From positions 1 to 63,946 of the forward strand of contig JAWXBJ010000147.1 of NCBI GenBank assembly GCA_034439955.1: a DNA stretch of 63,946 nt, in the 5' to 3' direction. Position numbers and translations under genes: made by a program. A model generated the notes under the pieces. The model did not search any database, was not told the origin of the DNA, and saw nothing but the letters and a program-made list of their open reading frames with translations. The DNA is from UBA7672 sp034439955 (GTDB taxonomy: Bacteria; Pseudomonadota; Alphaproteobacteria; Caulobacterales; Hyphomonadaceae). The first letter of the stretch is position 1, and each line of letters starts with the position of its first letter. Positions 46,849 through 56,033 of the stretch are shown piece by piece.

Positions 46849-46886
46849 GCGGTAGGAGCCGGCCTGCATCCAAGCGAGTTCCTTCG

Positions 46887-47918
46887 ATGACTGACGCAAC
46901 CAAATCCTACGACGGCCCTGCGCGCGTGTTTTCCGGCGTGCAGCCTTCGGGCAGCCTGCACCTTGGCAATTATCTCGGCGCCCTGGTGAAGTTCGTCGCC
47001 ATGCAGGAGACGCATGACTGCATGTTCTGCGTGGTGGACCTCCACGCCATAACCGTGCCGCAGGATCCGAAGCTGCTGGCCGCCCAGACGCGGGAGATCG
47101 CGGCAGCCTATCTCGCGTCGGGCATCGATCCGAAAAGGTCGATCGTCTTCGCGCAGTCCTCGGTGAGCGCGCACGCCGAGCTTGGGTGGATATTCAACTG
47201 CGTCGCCCGCATGGGCTGGCTGGAGCGCATGACGCAGTTCAAGGACAAGTCAGGCAAGGACCGCGAGAGAGTGTCGGTCGGGCTGTTCGCCTATCCCGTC
47301 TTGCAGGCGGCGGACATTCTTTCGTATCGCGCGACGCACGTGCCGACGGGGGAAGACCAGAAACAGCACCTGGAGCTGGCGCGCGACATCGCCGACCGGT
47401 TCAACCGCGAGTTCGACGCGCCCGGTTTCTTCCCGCTGCCGGAGCCGCTGACGACAGGTCCCGGCGCACGGATCATGTCGCTCAAGGACGGAACAAGAAA
47501 AATGTCCAAGTCGGATCCGTCCGACGCCTCGCGCATCAATCTGCTGGATACCGCCGACGAGATCTCACGAAAGATCAAGCGCGCGACTTCCGACAGCGCC
47601 GCTTTGCCGTTCGAGGTCGATGGGCTGGCGGATCGTCCGGAGGCCGCAAACCTGGTTGGCATCTACGCTGTGATGGCGGGGCTGACGGATGCGGAGGTGC
47701 TGCGTGAGTTCGGCGGCAAGGGTTTTGGCGCGTTCAAGCCGGCGCTCGCCGACCTGGCCGTCGAGAGGCTGGGTTTGGTGGCGGCTGAGATGCGGCGGCT
47801 TATGTCGGACCCCGGCGAGGTCGATCGGGTTCTCAGGGACGGGGCCGAGCGGGCGGACGCGATCGCCCGGCCGATCTTGGAGGAGGCGAGGCGGTTGGTG
47901 GGTTTCTGGCGCGCCTGA
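46887..47918 (+). CDS. trpS: Tryptophanyl-tRNA synthetase
   Basis: 343 residues from ATG 46887. Class I synthetase: the HIGH motif variant is QPSGSLHLGNYLGAL (about 17-31), and the second motif RKMSKSD (KMSKS) is near 205. The family region MGWLERMTQFKDKSG is present. It charges tRNA-Trp. The open frame upstream to 46806 is out of the preceding gene's coding sense and not conserved. Confidence 0.97.
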   Translation: MTDATKSYDGPARVFSGVQPSGSLHLGNYLGALVKFVAMQETHDCMFCVVDLHAITVPQDPKLLAAQTREIAAAYLASGIDPKRSIVFAQSSVSAHAELGWIFNCVARMGWLERMTQFKDKSGKDRERVSVGLFAYPVLQAADILSYRATHVPTGEDQKQHLELARDIADRFNREFDAPGFFPLPEPLTTGPGARIMSLKDGTRKMSKSDPSDASRINLLDTADEISRKIKRATSDSAALPFEVDGLADRPEAANLVGIYAVMAGLTDAEVLREFGGKGFGAFKPALADLAVERLGLVAAEMRRLMSDPGEVDRVLRDGAERADAIARPILEEARRLVGFWRA

Positions 47919-48011
47919 AGCAAATTGTCCGTGTCCATTCCGCGCCGATGGGGCGCATGTCTGCCGGTGAGGCCGTCCGATAGGGTGCCCCAAGGTGTCG
48001 GAGGCCCACAA

Positions 48012-48437
48012 GTGCAGCGCATTCCTGGATATCTGGCGCTGGCGTTTGTGCTGGCCGCCTGCCAGCCGCAAGACCTCGTCGTCGCGAATCCCGAATTCCG
48101 GCCTCCTCTGGGAACAGGCGCGATCGGAGCGGGCTATTTCTCCATCCGGTCGCCTGAGGACGACCGCATTGTCGCGGTCTCGTCGCAAGCGGCGGCGCGC
48201 GTGGAGATGCATGCTTCGACGACGACCGGACAGGTGACACGCATGGAGCGTGCCGATGGCGTCGATCTTCCCGCAGGCCAGACGGTTAAGTTCGAGCCGG
48301 GCGGATTACACCTGATGGTATTCTCGCCGGAAGTGAAGGGCGACGCCACATTTCCGATCACTTTCGAGTTCAGGTCCGGTCGAAGAATGACGGTCGGTTT
48401 CGGCGTGGTCACTGCGGCGCCCGAGCCACACGATTAA
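48012..48437 (+). CDS. PCuAC-family copper chaperone lipoprotein
   Basis: 141 residues from GTG 48012 with GGAGG 7 bases upstream. Lipoprotein signal MQRIPGYLALAFVLAAC (lipobox LAAC). The domain has the copper signature EMHAS (His-Met) then TRMERAD and later GGLHLMVF, i.e. the H(M)x10Mx21HxM pattern of PCuAC. It delivers Cu(I) in the periplasm to cytochrome oxidase, cooperating with Sco proteins (a sco gene is at 31.6 kb). Runs close behind trpS. Confidence 0.88.
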   Translation: MQRIPGYLALAFVLAACQPQDLVVANPEFRPPLGTGAIGAGYFSIRSPEDDRIVAVSSQAAARVEMHASTTTGQVTRMERADGVDLPAGQTVKFEPGGLHLMVFSPEVKGDATFPITFEFRSGRRMTVGFGVVTAAPEPHD

Positions 48438-48515
48438 TCAACCATCAATCAATATTGGGTTGAGGTTAACGCTGAACGCGACCACACTCTTTTCACTCAA
48501 GCCGGGGGCTGGGCC

Positions 48516-49577
48516 ATGTCAGTGTTGCAACTCCGCCGCGACATGGCCGTGCCCGACGCCGTCGTCGAAATCGACGCGCCGTTTCCGCTGCGGACCATCA
48601 ACGTCACCCCCAGGGCCGCTGAGCAAAACCTTGAGTCCGAAGCGCCGGCCGATGATGATGATGAAGACCGCAAATCCTTTGGCGCCCGGGCTCGCGGCTG
48701 GCTGATCGGCTTGTCGGCTGTCTGCGCGCTCGGGGCCTATCCAGCCCTCATCGTGCTCTCGAGTGAGGTCGGTGACCGCAGCGCTGCAAACCTCGTGGAC
48801 AGAACGCAGTGGACCGTGCCCTGGGCGGGCGGGGTTGCGCTCCTGATGGAGCGCCATTTCGAAACGCTTGGCTGGGCCAGCGATGCGCCGTCCTGGGCGC
48901 CGATGGCGCGCCTCACCGCCAAGCCCGCCTATCAGGCGGCGCTCGCCGGCGCCCTTGGCGAGTACGTGTCCATGATGAACCAGCACGCCGACTCCTCCGG
49001 CCGGCCCGATTCCGACCTTGAGGCCGCCTCGCGGCTGGTCAACGCCGGCAGCACGGGAGTTCAGCTGCGGGCGGCGCGCGACGCCCTGGTGAATTACGAC
49101 CGGCGCGAACGGCGGCGCGGAGCGGGGGTCGAGGCGGATACAGCGAGACTGATCGCTCAGCTCGGCCTGGTTGAGACTTGGGCGATGCGCAGCCAGAGCG
49201 ATGTCGCGCAGTCGGCCAACCTTGCTGGCGGCAATCCGATCGACGAGAGTGCGACAAACGCCGTCTATGCCGCCAAAGCCCGCGCAAACGCCGCCCTCGT
49301 GTTGATCGAAGCGATGGACTGGCCGGAGACGACGGGCGCCGAAGCGGCGCGAGCGGCGGCCCTCAAGGCATGGCGTGCGGCGTCCGAGTTCCGCCCGCTG
49401 ATCGTCCTGAACGGATCGGCCGACGGCTGGCTGTTCGGCAACCACGCGGTGTCGATGGGCTTTCTTCTGGCTCAGGCGCAAGGCGCAACATCGAAGTTTC
49501 TCGACCTGCTCGATTCGCCGTCGCAAGGCGGACGGTCACTCGCCGCGGCGAGCATGCCGCAGACGACCGTCAACTGA
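48516..49577 (+). CDS. Single-span membrane protein of unknown function (DUF2333-like)
   Basis: 353 residues. The N-terminal 60 residues are acidic and Pro-containing, ending in a DDDDED run. One membrane helix follows at about 65-85 (WLIGLSAVCALGAYPALIVL), then a mostly helical periplasmic part containing PSWAPMARLTAKPAYQAALAG and LAAASMPQT near the end. The layout suggests a DUF2333-type envelope protein; this is a weak resemblance. Function unknown. Confidence 0.7.
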   Translation: MSVLQLRRDMAVPDAVVEIDAPFPLRTINVTPRAAEQNLESEAPADDDDEDRKSFGARARGWLIGLSAVCALGAYPALIVLSSEVGDRSAANLVDRTQWTVPWAGGVALLMERHFETLGWASDAPSWAPMARLTAKPAYQAALAGALGEYVSMMNQHADSSGRPDSDLEAASRLVNAGSTGVQLRAARDALVNYDRRERRRGAGVEADTARLIAQLGLVETWAMRSQSDVAQSANLAGGNPIDESATNAVYAAKARANAALVLIEAMDWPETTGAEAARAAALKAWRAASEFRPLIVLNGSADGWLFGNHAVSMGFLLAQAQGATSKFLDLLDSPSQGGRSLAAASMPQTTVN

Positions 49578-49721
49578 TCCGATCGCGAATCGAAACCGCG
49601 GACGGCGAACCGTCTCCAGTCAACGTGCCTTGGAATTCGGTGCTGTCGATAGGCCTTTCCGCGCCCGCGTCGGCCGGGCCGCGCACTTGACCCAGGCGTG
49701 GTGCGCGGGCCTGATGGCGAC

Positions 49722-50207
49722 ATGACGGATTTGTCACGCAAATTTCTTGTCGTGTCCGATGACACGGAGGAGTGCGTCAGCGCGGCCGTGTTCGCGGGCC
49801 TTCGCGCCAAGGCCGTGCATGCCGGCCTTGTTATCCTGCGGTGCGCCAAGACGCCGGCGCTGGGAGGCTGGATCGGGCTCGACAAGGACATCAGCCAGGA
49901 CGCGCTGGACGCTGCCCGCCTGAAGGCGCGCCAGCATGCCGACCATGTAGAGACAAGGACGGGCGTCATGGCGGAGTTGGTGATCAGCGAGGATGACCCG
50001 CTCGATGCGATTCGCAAGCTGGTGGAAGCCGATCCGGCGATCAAGTCGCTGGTGCTCGCTGTAGGCTCGGGCCGGTGGGGGCCCGGCCCCTTGGTCTCGA
50101 GGCTGGGCAAGGGCCGTCCGCTCAGTGTTCGTCCAATCGCGGTCACGGTCATTCCCGGGGGGCTCAGCGACCGCCAGGTCGATGAAATGGGCGGGCTCGC
50201 GGGCTGA
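49722..50207 (+). CDS. Universal stress protein (UspA family)
   Basis: 161 residues from ATG 49722. UspA fold with VSDDTEECVSAAVFAGLRA at the N-terminus. The C-terminal ATP-binding element normally reads G-2x-G-9x-G(S/T); here LVLAVGSGRWGPGPLVSRLG, so nucleotide binding is plausible but not certain. It precedes nfu by 259 bp, in an order common in alphaproteobacteria (trpS-usp-nfu). A palindromic repeat begins 5 bp behind the stop. Confidence 0.85.
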   Translation: MTDLSRKFLVVSDDTEECVSAAVFAGLRAKAVHAGLVILRCAKTPALGGWIGLDKDISQDALDAARLKARQHADHVETRTGVMAELVISEDDPLDAIRKLVEADPAIKSLVLAVGSGRWGPGPLVSRLGKGRPLSVRPIAVTVIPGGLSDRQVDEMGGLAG

Positions 50208-50212
50208 GGCTA

Positions 50213-50259
50213 GAGCATCCTTCGATCAAACTTGATCAGTTTTGTTGAAAAAAATGCTT
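50213..50259 (+). repeat. Dispersed palindromic repeat after usp
   Basis: The left arm GAGCATCCTTCGATCAAACT is the best match to the family consensus. The right arm GTTTTGTTGAAAAAAATGCTT is degenerate. It lies 5 bp behind the universal-stress-protein stop. Confidence 0.55.
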
Positions 50260-50466
50260 GATCTCAACCGTGTAGGGCAATGTGTCTGCGACCAGGCGGC
50301 CGAGAAGCTGCTCGGGCTGCGAACAATCACCAGAGCGGCCTGATTCATATCAGTCTTGCCAGTGCTGCATTGCGTCAGGTTTGCCGCCACTCCATGTTGC
50401 GGGCTGGATCGGGCCGGCGCCGCGCGCATATGCAAAGCCATCTGGCTCAGGTTGAACGAGGCCGAC

Positions 50467-51051
50467 ATGTTCATACAGACGCAAGCGACGCCCAATCCCG
50501 AGACGCTGAAATTCATCCCCGGACAGTCGGTCTCGCCGGCGACGTCTTATGAATTCACTTCCGCAGAAGAAGCGACCGCCTCGCCGCTCGCCTCAGCCCT
50601 TTTCGGTCTGAAGGGCGTCAAGGGCGTTTTTCTCGGCGACGATTTCATCGCGATCACCAAGACGCCCGATCTCGACTGGAGCCATCTCAAGCCGCTGGCG
50701 CTGGCGGCGATCATGGATCATTTCGTCTCCGGCGCGCCGGTCATGGCCGATGGTCACGGTCAACTCCTCGAAGAATCCGAGGCTGCGGACGAGGTAGTCT
50801 ATGAGGGTGAAACCGCAGAGATCGTCGCCGAAATCAAGGAGCTGATCGCAACGCGCGTCCGGCCAGCGGTGGCCCAGGATGGAGGCGACATCATTTTCAA
50901 GCATTTCGACTCAGAGACGGGCATCGTGCAGTTGACGATGCGCGGGGCATGTTCTGGTTGCCCGTCATCCACCGCGACCCTGAAGCAGGGCGTCGAAAAC
51001 CTCCTTCGGCATTATGTGCCGGAGGTCACGGCCGTGGAAGCGGCGGCGTAG
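50467..51051 (+). CDS. NfuA/NifU-like iron-sulfur cluster scaffold/carrier
   Basis: 194 residues from ATG 50467, the typical N-terminus MFIQTQATPNPETLKFIPG of the Nfu N-terminal domain. The C-terminal NifU domain has the cluster ligands CSGCPSS near residue 165. It carries a [4Fe-4S] cluster to client enzymes. The 259 bp upstream hold no gene. The lipoate synthase/MiaB-type radical SAM enzymes need such carriers, and miaB is only 2 kb downstream. Confidence 0.93.
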   Translation: MFIQTQATPNPETLKFIPGQSVSPATSYEFTSAEEATASPLASALFGLKGVKGVFLGDDFIAITKTPDLDWSHLKPLALAAIMDHFVSGAPVMADGHGQLLEESEAADEVVYEGETAEIVAEIKELIATRVRPAVAQDGGDIIFKHFDSETGIVQLTMRGACSGCPSSTATLKQGVENLLRHYVPEVTAVEAAA

Positions 51052-51154
51052 GGAGCTGCCCTGGACGGCTTCTTTTTCTGTGGTCGGCTCGAGCCAGGGC
51101 GCGACTCTCGCCTCATCCCGACGAGGGAAACCGCAAGCAGACCATGAGCGCGCC

Positions 51155-51496
51155 GTGAACGTACTGGACTTCGCCCGCTGGATGCCGACGCTCGAGCCTC
51201 ACGGCAGGAATCCGGAAAGCTGGTTCGCGGATCCCGACCACTCTCGCTTCATTGGGATGCAGAATGCCTCATCGCGGGGCTGCTGTCTCATTCTCGCCGC
51301 CCGCGCGGTCGGACTGGACTGCGGGCCGATGAACGGTTTCAACCGGGAGGGCGTCGATCGTGAGTTCTTACTGGGCGATGCCGGCATGAAAAGCTGGCGG
51401 TCCAGTTTCTTCTGCAACCTCGGGCAGGGCGATGGAGCTGGCAAGCGGTCACGCGCGCCCCGGCTGGCGTTCGAGGAAGCCGCCGGGGTCATTTAG
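51155..51496 (+). pseudogene. 5'-truncated RutE/HadB-like nitroreductase remnant
   Basis: About 113 codons from GTG 51155 match only the C-terminal half of malonic semialdehyde reductase/RutE: SWFADPDHSRF, AARAVGLDCGPMNGF, SSFFCNLGQGD and LAFEEAAGVI. The family is about 195 residues; the N-terminal 90 residues with the FMN-binding Arg and the PTSAN segment are absent, and only about 100 bases separate it from nfu. No upstream sequence encodes the missing part in any frame. It is therefore probably a decaying gene, although the frame is still open and the spacing to tsaB (2 bp) is tight. Confidence 0.75.
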
Positions 51497-51498
51497 GC

Positions 51499-52128
51499 AT
51501 GCTCGTGCTCGGGATCAACACTGTCGGGGCGGACTGTGACGCTGCGGTCTTTACCGATGAGGGCGTGGCCTTCGTCTGCTCCGAACCAATGGCTCAAGGC
51601 CATGACGCCCGGCTGGCCATCGTCGTTCAGAACGTCATGCGAGAGGCTGGACGGACCTTCCAGGAGATCGACCGGATCGCGGTTGTTGCGGGGCCGGGGT
51701 CGTTCACCGGCGTGCGTGTGGGCGTGGCGTTCGCGCGCGGTCTGGCGCTGGCGCTCGACCGGCCGGCCGTGGGCGTCACCAGCCTCGAAGCGGTGGCGGC
51801 GAGGTCCGGACGCGGACGCATTCTGGCCGCGCTGCCCGCCAGGCGCCGCCTTCCGGATCTGTCCTGGTGGGCGCAGATCATCGAGAATGGGCAAGGGCAA
51901 GGCGAGCCGGTCGAAGCAGATGCGAGAAAGCTTGTCGAGATGGCGACGGGCGTCGAGGTCGTGCTTGGTGACGGGTTGCCGAACTGGGATTTCCAACGGC
52001 CGCAGAGAGCTGGACGTCCCAGCGCCATCAACGCGGCGCTATGGGTGTCGCGGCTGGAGGGCGAGCTGCCGCCGGCCCGGCCGATCTACGTGCGCGAACC
52101 GGACGCGACGCCGATGGCGCCAGCATGA
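51499..52128 (+). CDS. tsaB: tRNA threonylcarbamoyladenosine biosynthesis protein TsaB
   Basis: 209 residues, ASKHA fold. N-terminal LGINTVGADCDAAVF replaces the usual LDTS-type loop, and AVVAGPGSFTGVRVGVAFARGLALAL is the conserved TsaB helix. TsaB supports TsaD in making t6A37 in ANN-decoding tRNAs. Its stop overlaps the rimI start (ATGA). Confidence 0.93.
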   Translation: MLVLGINTVGADCDAAVFTDEGVAFVCSEPMAQGHDARLAIVVQNVMREAGRTFQEIDRIAVVAGPGSFTGVRVGVAFARGLALALDRPAVGVTSLEAVAARSGRGRILAALPARRRLPDLSWWAQIIENGQGQGEPVEADARKLVEMATGVEVVLGDGLPNWDFQRPQRAGRPSAINAALWVSRLEGELPPARPIYVREPDATPMAPA

Positions 52129-52610
52129 CGCTGACCTCTCGATGCGCCCTCGCAATCGACGCAGCGGCGCTTTCTTCCATCCACGGGCACTGCTTTGAAA
52201 AAGGGTGGCCGGAGGCGGATTTTGCCGATTGGCTGTCACGGCCAGGCGCATTTGGAGCGGTCGCCTCAAGCGCGGACGCCCCGCTTGCTTTCGGGCTTGC
52301 GCTGACCGCCGGAGAGGACGCGGAACTGCTGACGCTGGCGTGTCTGCCCGAGGCCAGACGGTCCGGCGCGGCGCGCGCAGCGTTGCGGGTGCTGGCGGAT
52401 GAGGCAGGCCGGCGGAGCCTGAAACGCTGGATTCTTGAGGTGGCGCGAGACAACACGGCGGCGCTCGGCCTCTATCGCTCTGAAGGATTCGTGGAAATGG
52501 GCGTGCGGAAAGGCTATTATCGGAAACCGGGCGGTCAGGAAGACGCAATTGTGATGGCCCGGCCGGTCCGCACAGCGGTCCTGAATTCGAGTGGACAGGC
52601 GGGCGGCTGA
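52125..52610 (+). CDS. rimI: Ribosomal-protein-S18-alanine N-acetyltransferase RimI
   Basis: 161 residues from ATG 52125 overlapping the tsaB stop (ATGA). GNAT motif A is LPEARRSGAARAALRVL (about 80) and motif B NTAALGLYRSEGFVEMGVRKGYY. The tsaB-rimI pairing is the standard context and is the main reason for naming it RimI. It acetylates the N-terminal Ala of S18. Confidence 0.9.
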   Translation: MTLTSRCALAIDAAALSSIHGHCFEKGWPEADFADWLSRPGAFGAVASSADAPLAFGLALTAGEDAELLTLACLPEARRSGAARAALRVLADEAGRRSLKRWILEVARDNTAALGLYRSEGFVEMGVRKGYYRKPGGQEDAIVMARPVRTAVLNSSGQAGG

Positions 52611-52678
52611 CCCTCATATCCAGCCGTGACGACCGCCGTGAGCTGACTTGAGACGATGAAAGGGCCGGAGACAGCCGG

Positions 52679-53086
52679 ATGATCGAGCAAAGGTGTATCG
52701 ACAAGGGCCTGCGGATGACCGAACAGCGCCGTGTCATCGCGCGCGTCCTGTCCGGCGCCGAGGATCACCCCGATGCTGAAGAGCTTCACCGGCGCGCGTC
52801 GGCGGTGGACGCCAATATCTCGCTGGCCACGGTCTATCGGACCGTGAAGCTGTTCGAGGATTCCGGCATCATAGAACGTCACGACTTCCGCGACGGGCGG
52901 TCGCGCTATGAGGAGTCGCCGGAGGAACACCATGATCACCTGATAGACGCCAAGTCGGGCAGGGTGGTGGAATTCCATTCCGACGAGATCGAGTTGTTGC
53001 AGGTCGAGATCGCGCGCAAGCTGGGCTATCGGCTGGTCGATCACCGGCTGGAACTCTATGGCGTGCCGCTCGAGGACGAGAAGTGA
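52679..53086 (+). CDS. fur: Fur-family ferric uptake (or manganese) regulator
   Basis: 135 residues. Winged helix with TEQRRVIARVL and NISLATVYRTVKLFEDSGII. Metal residues: HHDHLID and the later VEFHSDEIE. The second metal site His is in VDHRLELYG. The zinc cysteines (CxxC) of gamma-proteobacterial Fur are absent, as is usual in alphaproteobacterial Fur/Mur. It represses iron- or manganese-uptake genes. It sits immediately ahead of miaB, a conserved neighbourhood. Confidence 0.93.
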   Translation: MIEQRCIDKGLRMTEQRRVIARVLSGAEDHPDAEELHRRASAVDANISLATVYRTVKLFEDSGIIERHDFRDGRSRYEESPEEHHDHLIDAKSGRVVEFHSDEIELLQVEIARKLGYRLVDHRLELYGVPLEDEK

Positions 53087-53114
53087 CCGCGATCACGGAA
53101 TTCATGTGACCCTC

Positions 53115-54515
53115 ATGGGCCAAGGACCGACAGGCAAGCCGAAAGGTCTCTTCATCAAGACCTATGGCTGCCAGATGAACGTCTACGATTCCGAGAGGAT
53201 GCGGGACGTGCTCAAGCCGCTCGGCTACGCTCCGGTCGACACACCCGAGGCTGCGGACCTTGTGGTGCTGAATACGTGCCATATTCGTGAGAAGGCGACG
53301 GAGAAGGTCTTTTCCGAACTCGGCCAACTCAGACGGATGAAGGAAGCAGGCGGCGGGGTCATGCGCATCATCGTCGCCGGGTGCGTGGCCCAGGCGGAAG
53401 GCGCCGAGATCATGCGGCGCCAGCCGGCTGTCGATCTGGTGGTCGGTCCGCAATCCTATCACCGACTGCCCGAAATGATCGCCCGGGCCAGCCGGCAAAC
53501 CGGCGACCGGCTGGAAACCGATTTCGCGGCGGACGAAAAATTCGACGCGTTGCCGAAGTCACGCGAAGCAAACGGCCCTTCGGCGTTCGTGCCGGTTCAG
53601 GAAGGCTGCGACAAGTTCTGCACCTTCTGTGTGGTCCCTTACACGCGGGGAGCGGAGTTTTCGCGCAGCGCGGAGGCGATCCTCGCCGAGACGCGCGAAC
53701 TGACCAGACAGGGTGTCAGCGAGATCGTGCTGATCGGACAGAATGTAAACGCCTGGCACGGGGCGGCGTCCGTCCATGACGGTCTGGGCGGCGCGTGGGG
53801 TCTGGGACGGCTGATCCGGCAGGTCGCGCGCATCGGCGGCGTCGAACGCATTCGCTACACGACGTCTCATCCGCGTGACATGGATGATGCGCTGATCGAG
53901 GCGCATGCCGACGTCGAACAGCTTGCGCCCTTTCTCCATCTGCCCGTCCAGTCGGGGTCGGACAGAATCCTGAAGGCCATGAATCGCGGGCATACGGCGG
54001 CGGACTACCGGCAAATCGTCGCGAGGGCGCGCGCCGCGCGTCCTGACATCGCGTTCGCCTCTGACTTTATCGTGGGTTTCCCCGGCGAAAGTGACGCCGA
54101 CTTCGAGGCGACGCTTGCGCTGGTTGGCGAGGTTGGATTCGCGCAAGGGTATGCGTTCAAGTATTCGCGTCGCCCGGGCACGCCCGCCGCAGGCATGGAC
54201 CTCCAGGTCGATGAGGCTGTGAAGGACGAGAGGCTGGCGCGCTTGCTGGTCGAAATCTGGCGCGGCGCGCAGGCGTTCAACGAGGCGCAGATCGGAAAGC
54301 GGATGCCGGTCCTCTTCAACCGCAAGGGCAAGCACCGGGGCCAGGCGCTGGGGTATTCGGCCTACATGCAGCCCGTGCATGTCGAAGACGGCGCAGCCCT
54401 TATGGGTCGCATCCTCGATGTGGACATTGTGGGGGCGACCCAGACCAGTCTGACAGGGCGTATGGCGGCCATGACCGGCCGGACGACCGGGACGTTGAGC
54501 GAGGCCATCGCTTGA
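53115..54515 (+). CDS. miaB: tRNA-2-methylthio-N6-dimethylallyladenosine synthase MiaB
   Basis: 466 residues from ATG 53115; GTG 53106 is also possible. The N-terminal cluster cysteines are in KTYGCQMNVYDS, LNTCHIREKA and VAGCVAQAE, the radical-SAM motif is CDKFCTFCVVPYTRG, and the TRAM domain lies at about 385-445. It adds a methylthio group to i6A37 of tRNAs reading UNN codons. Its last codons overlap the TTG start of phoH (TTGA). Confidence 0.96.
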   Translation: MGQGPTGKPKGLFIKTYGCQMNVYDSERMRDVLKPLGYAPVDTPEAADLVVLNTCHIREKATEKVFSELGQLRRMKEAGGGVMRIIVAGCVAQAEGAEIMRRQPAVDLVVGPQSYHRLPEMIARASRQTGDRLETDFAADEKFDALPKSREANGPSAFVPVQEGCDKFCTFCVVPYTRGAEFSRSAEAILAETRELTRQGVSEIVLIGQNVNAWHGAASVHDGLGGAWGLGRLIRQVARIGGVERIRYTTSHPRDMDDALIEAHADVEQLAPFLHLPVQSGSDRILKAMNRGHTAADYRQIVARARAARPDIAFASDFIVGFPGESDADFEATLALVGEVGFAQGYAFKYSRRPGTPAAGMDLQVDEAVKDERLARLLVEIWRGAQAFNEAQIGKRMPVLFNRKGKHRGQALGYSAYMQPVHVEDGAALMGRILDVDIVGATQTSLTGRMAAMTGRTTGTLSEAIA

Positions 54516-55516
54516 GCGAGAGATCCAAGCAGGCGAGGGCGACCTCCCGTCAGACCGTGGCCATCGCCAACCCCAAGCTGCTGCGCGAGGTTTGCGGGCC
54601 GGCCCACAGCCATCTTCAGGTCCTCGAGCGGACATTTGCCGAAGACGATCTGCGCGCCGAGAGTCAGGGCGGCGAGATCGTGCTGACCGGCCGGGAGAGC
54701 AGCGCGCGCCACGCCGCCGACGCCCTCGAAGCGTTCGTGCAGCGGATCGCGGCAGGCGCAGACGCCAGCGCCGCCGAACTCGAGGCGGCGATCCGCCTGA
54801 CGCTGGCGAGCGGTCCTGCGGGGACGCCGGTCGACGTGATCGCAGGCCTGCGCAAGCCGGTGATGGCCCAGACGACCGGCCAGCGGTCCTATCTCGATAC
54901 GCTGCGGAAGGAGGACCTGGGATTGGTGTTCGGCGTCGGCCCGGCAGGCACGGGCAAGACTTTTCTTGCTGTCGCCGTGGGCGCGGCCGAACTCAAGGCC
55001 GGCAAGCGCGAACGTCTCATCGTGGCGAGGCCGGCGGTAGAGGCCGGCGAGAAGCTCGGGTTTCTGCCCGGAGCGCTTGAGGAGAAGGTCGATCCCTACA
55101 TGCTGCCGATCTGGGATTCGCTCAATGAGTGCTTGGGAGCGCAGGAAGTGGAGCGGCGCAAGGAGCGCAAGGAGATCGAGGTCGCGCCGCTGGCCTTCAT
55201 GCGCGGCCGGACCCTGAAGAACGCGTTTGTCATCATCGACGAAGCGCAGAACGCGACGATTCCCCAGATGAAGATGGTGTTGACCCGGCTCGGCCGAGGA
55301 TCGCGCATGATTGTGACGGGTGATCCCTCGCAGAGCGATCTGCCGGAGAAGACCGCCTCGGGCCTCGCCCACGCCATCAACATCCTGAAGGGCGTGGCGG
55401 GAGTGGCGATGGAAGAGATGACGTCGGCCGATGTGGTGCGGCACGACCTCGTCGGCCGGATCGTGCAGGCCTATGACCGGGACGCCGCGCTGAGCGGGCT
55501 TGGCCGAAGGCGATGA
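54512..55516 (+). CDS. PhoH-family ATPase
   Basis: 334 residues from a TTG that overlaps the miaB stop (TTGA). P-loop: Walker A VGPAGTGKTFLAVA (about 145-158), Walker B FVIIDEAQN, and LTRLGRGSRMIVTGDPSQ sensor. The N-terminal 100 residues are the usual small domain. PhoH-like proteins act with YbeY in rRNA/RNA metabolism, which fits ybeY immediately downstream (4-base overlap). Confidence 0.94.
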   Translation: MSERSKQARATSRQTVAIANPKLLREVCGPAHSHLQVLERTFAEDDLRAESQGGEIVLTGRESSARHAADALEAFVQRIAAGADASAAELEAAIRLTLASGPAGTPVDVIAGLRKPVMAQTTGQRSYLDTLRKEDLGLVFGVGPAGTGKTFLAVAVGAAELKAGKRERLIVARPAVEAGEKLGFLPGALEEKVDPYMLPIWDSLNECLGAQEVERRKERKEIEVAPLAFMRGRTLKNAFVIIDEAQNATIPQMKMVLTRLGRGSRMIVTGDPSQSDLPEKTASGLAHAINILKGVAGVAMEEMTSADVVRHDLVGRIVQAYDRDAALSGLGRRR

Positions 55517-56031
55517 GGCTCGCGCCATCCAGCGACATGGCCCTGTTCGAGCCGGTGGTGAGCGATCCGCGCTGGACGCAGCGGCTGCCGCACATCGATG
55601 ACCTGGTGGCGACGGTCCTTGCGCGGGCCAATCGCGCCGAAACCAGAGGTTCGGTAGTTATCCTTTTCACCAACGACGCCGAGATGCGGTCGCTCAACAG
55701 CCGCTGGCGCGGCCTCGACAAGGCGACCGACGTTCTGTCGTTTCCTTCCTCGGGTCCGGGTGAACCAGGCGGGCCTCAACCGCTCGGCGACATAGCGGTC
55801 GGCTACGAAACCGCCATGCGCGATGCGAAGGATATGGGCCGTCCGGTCGAGGCGCATGTCAGCCATCTTCTCGTGCACGGGTTTCTGCACTTGCTCGGCC
55901 ACGACCATGTCGCGCCTGCGGACGCGGTTGCGATGGAGAGCCTGGAAACGGCGATCCTCGCCGATCTGGGCTGGCCTGACCCCTATCGCACTGGCCCCTA
56001 CCTCTTTGATTCCTCCGGAAAGACGGACTGA
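55513..56031 (+). CDS. ybeY: Endoribonuclease/rRNA maturation factor YbeY
   Basis: 172 residues from ATG 55513 overlapping the phoH stop (ATGA). The zinc site HGFLHLLGHDH (H3xH5xH, about 122) is perfect. NDAEMRSLNSRWRGLDKATDVLSFP is the family signature. It processes 16S rRNA and supports ribosome quality control. Coupled to phoH. Confidence 0.95.
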   Translation: MRLAPSSDMALFEPVVSDPRWTQRLPHIDDLVATVLARANRAETRGSVVILFTNDAEMRSLNSRWRGLDKATDVLSFPSSGPGEPGGPQPLGDIAVGYETAMRDAKDMGRPVEAHVSHLLVHGFLHLLGHDHVAPADAVAMESLETAILADLGWPDPYRTGPYLFDSSGKTD

Positions 56032-56033
56032 TC

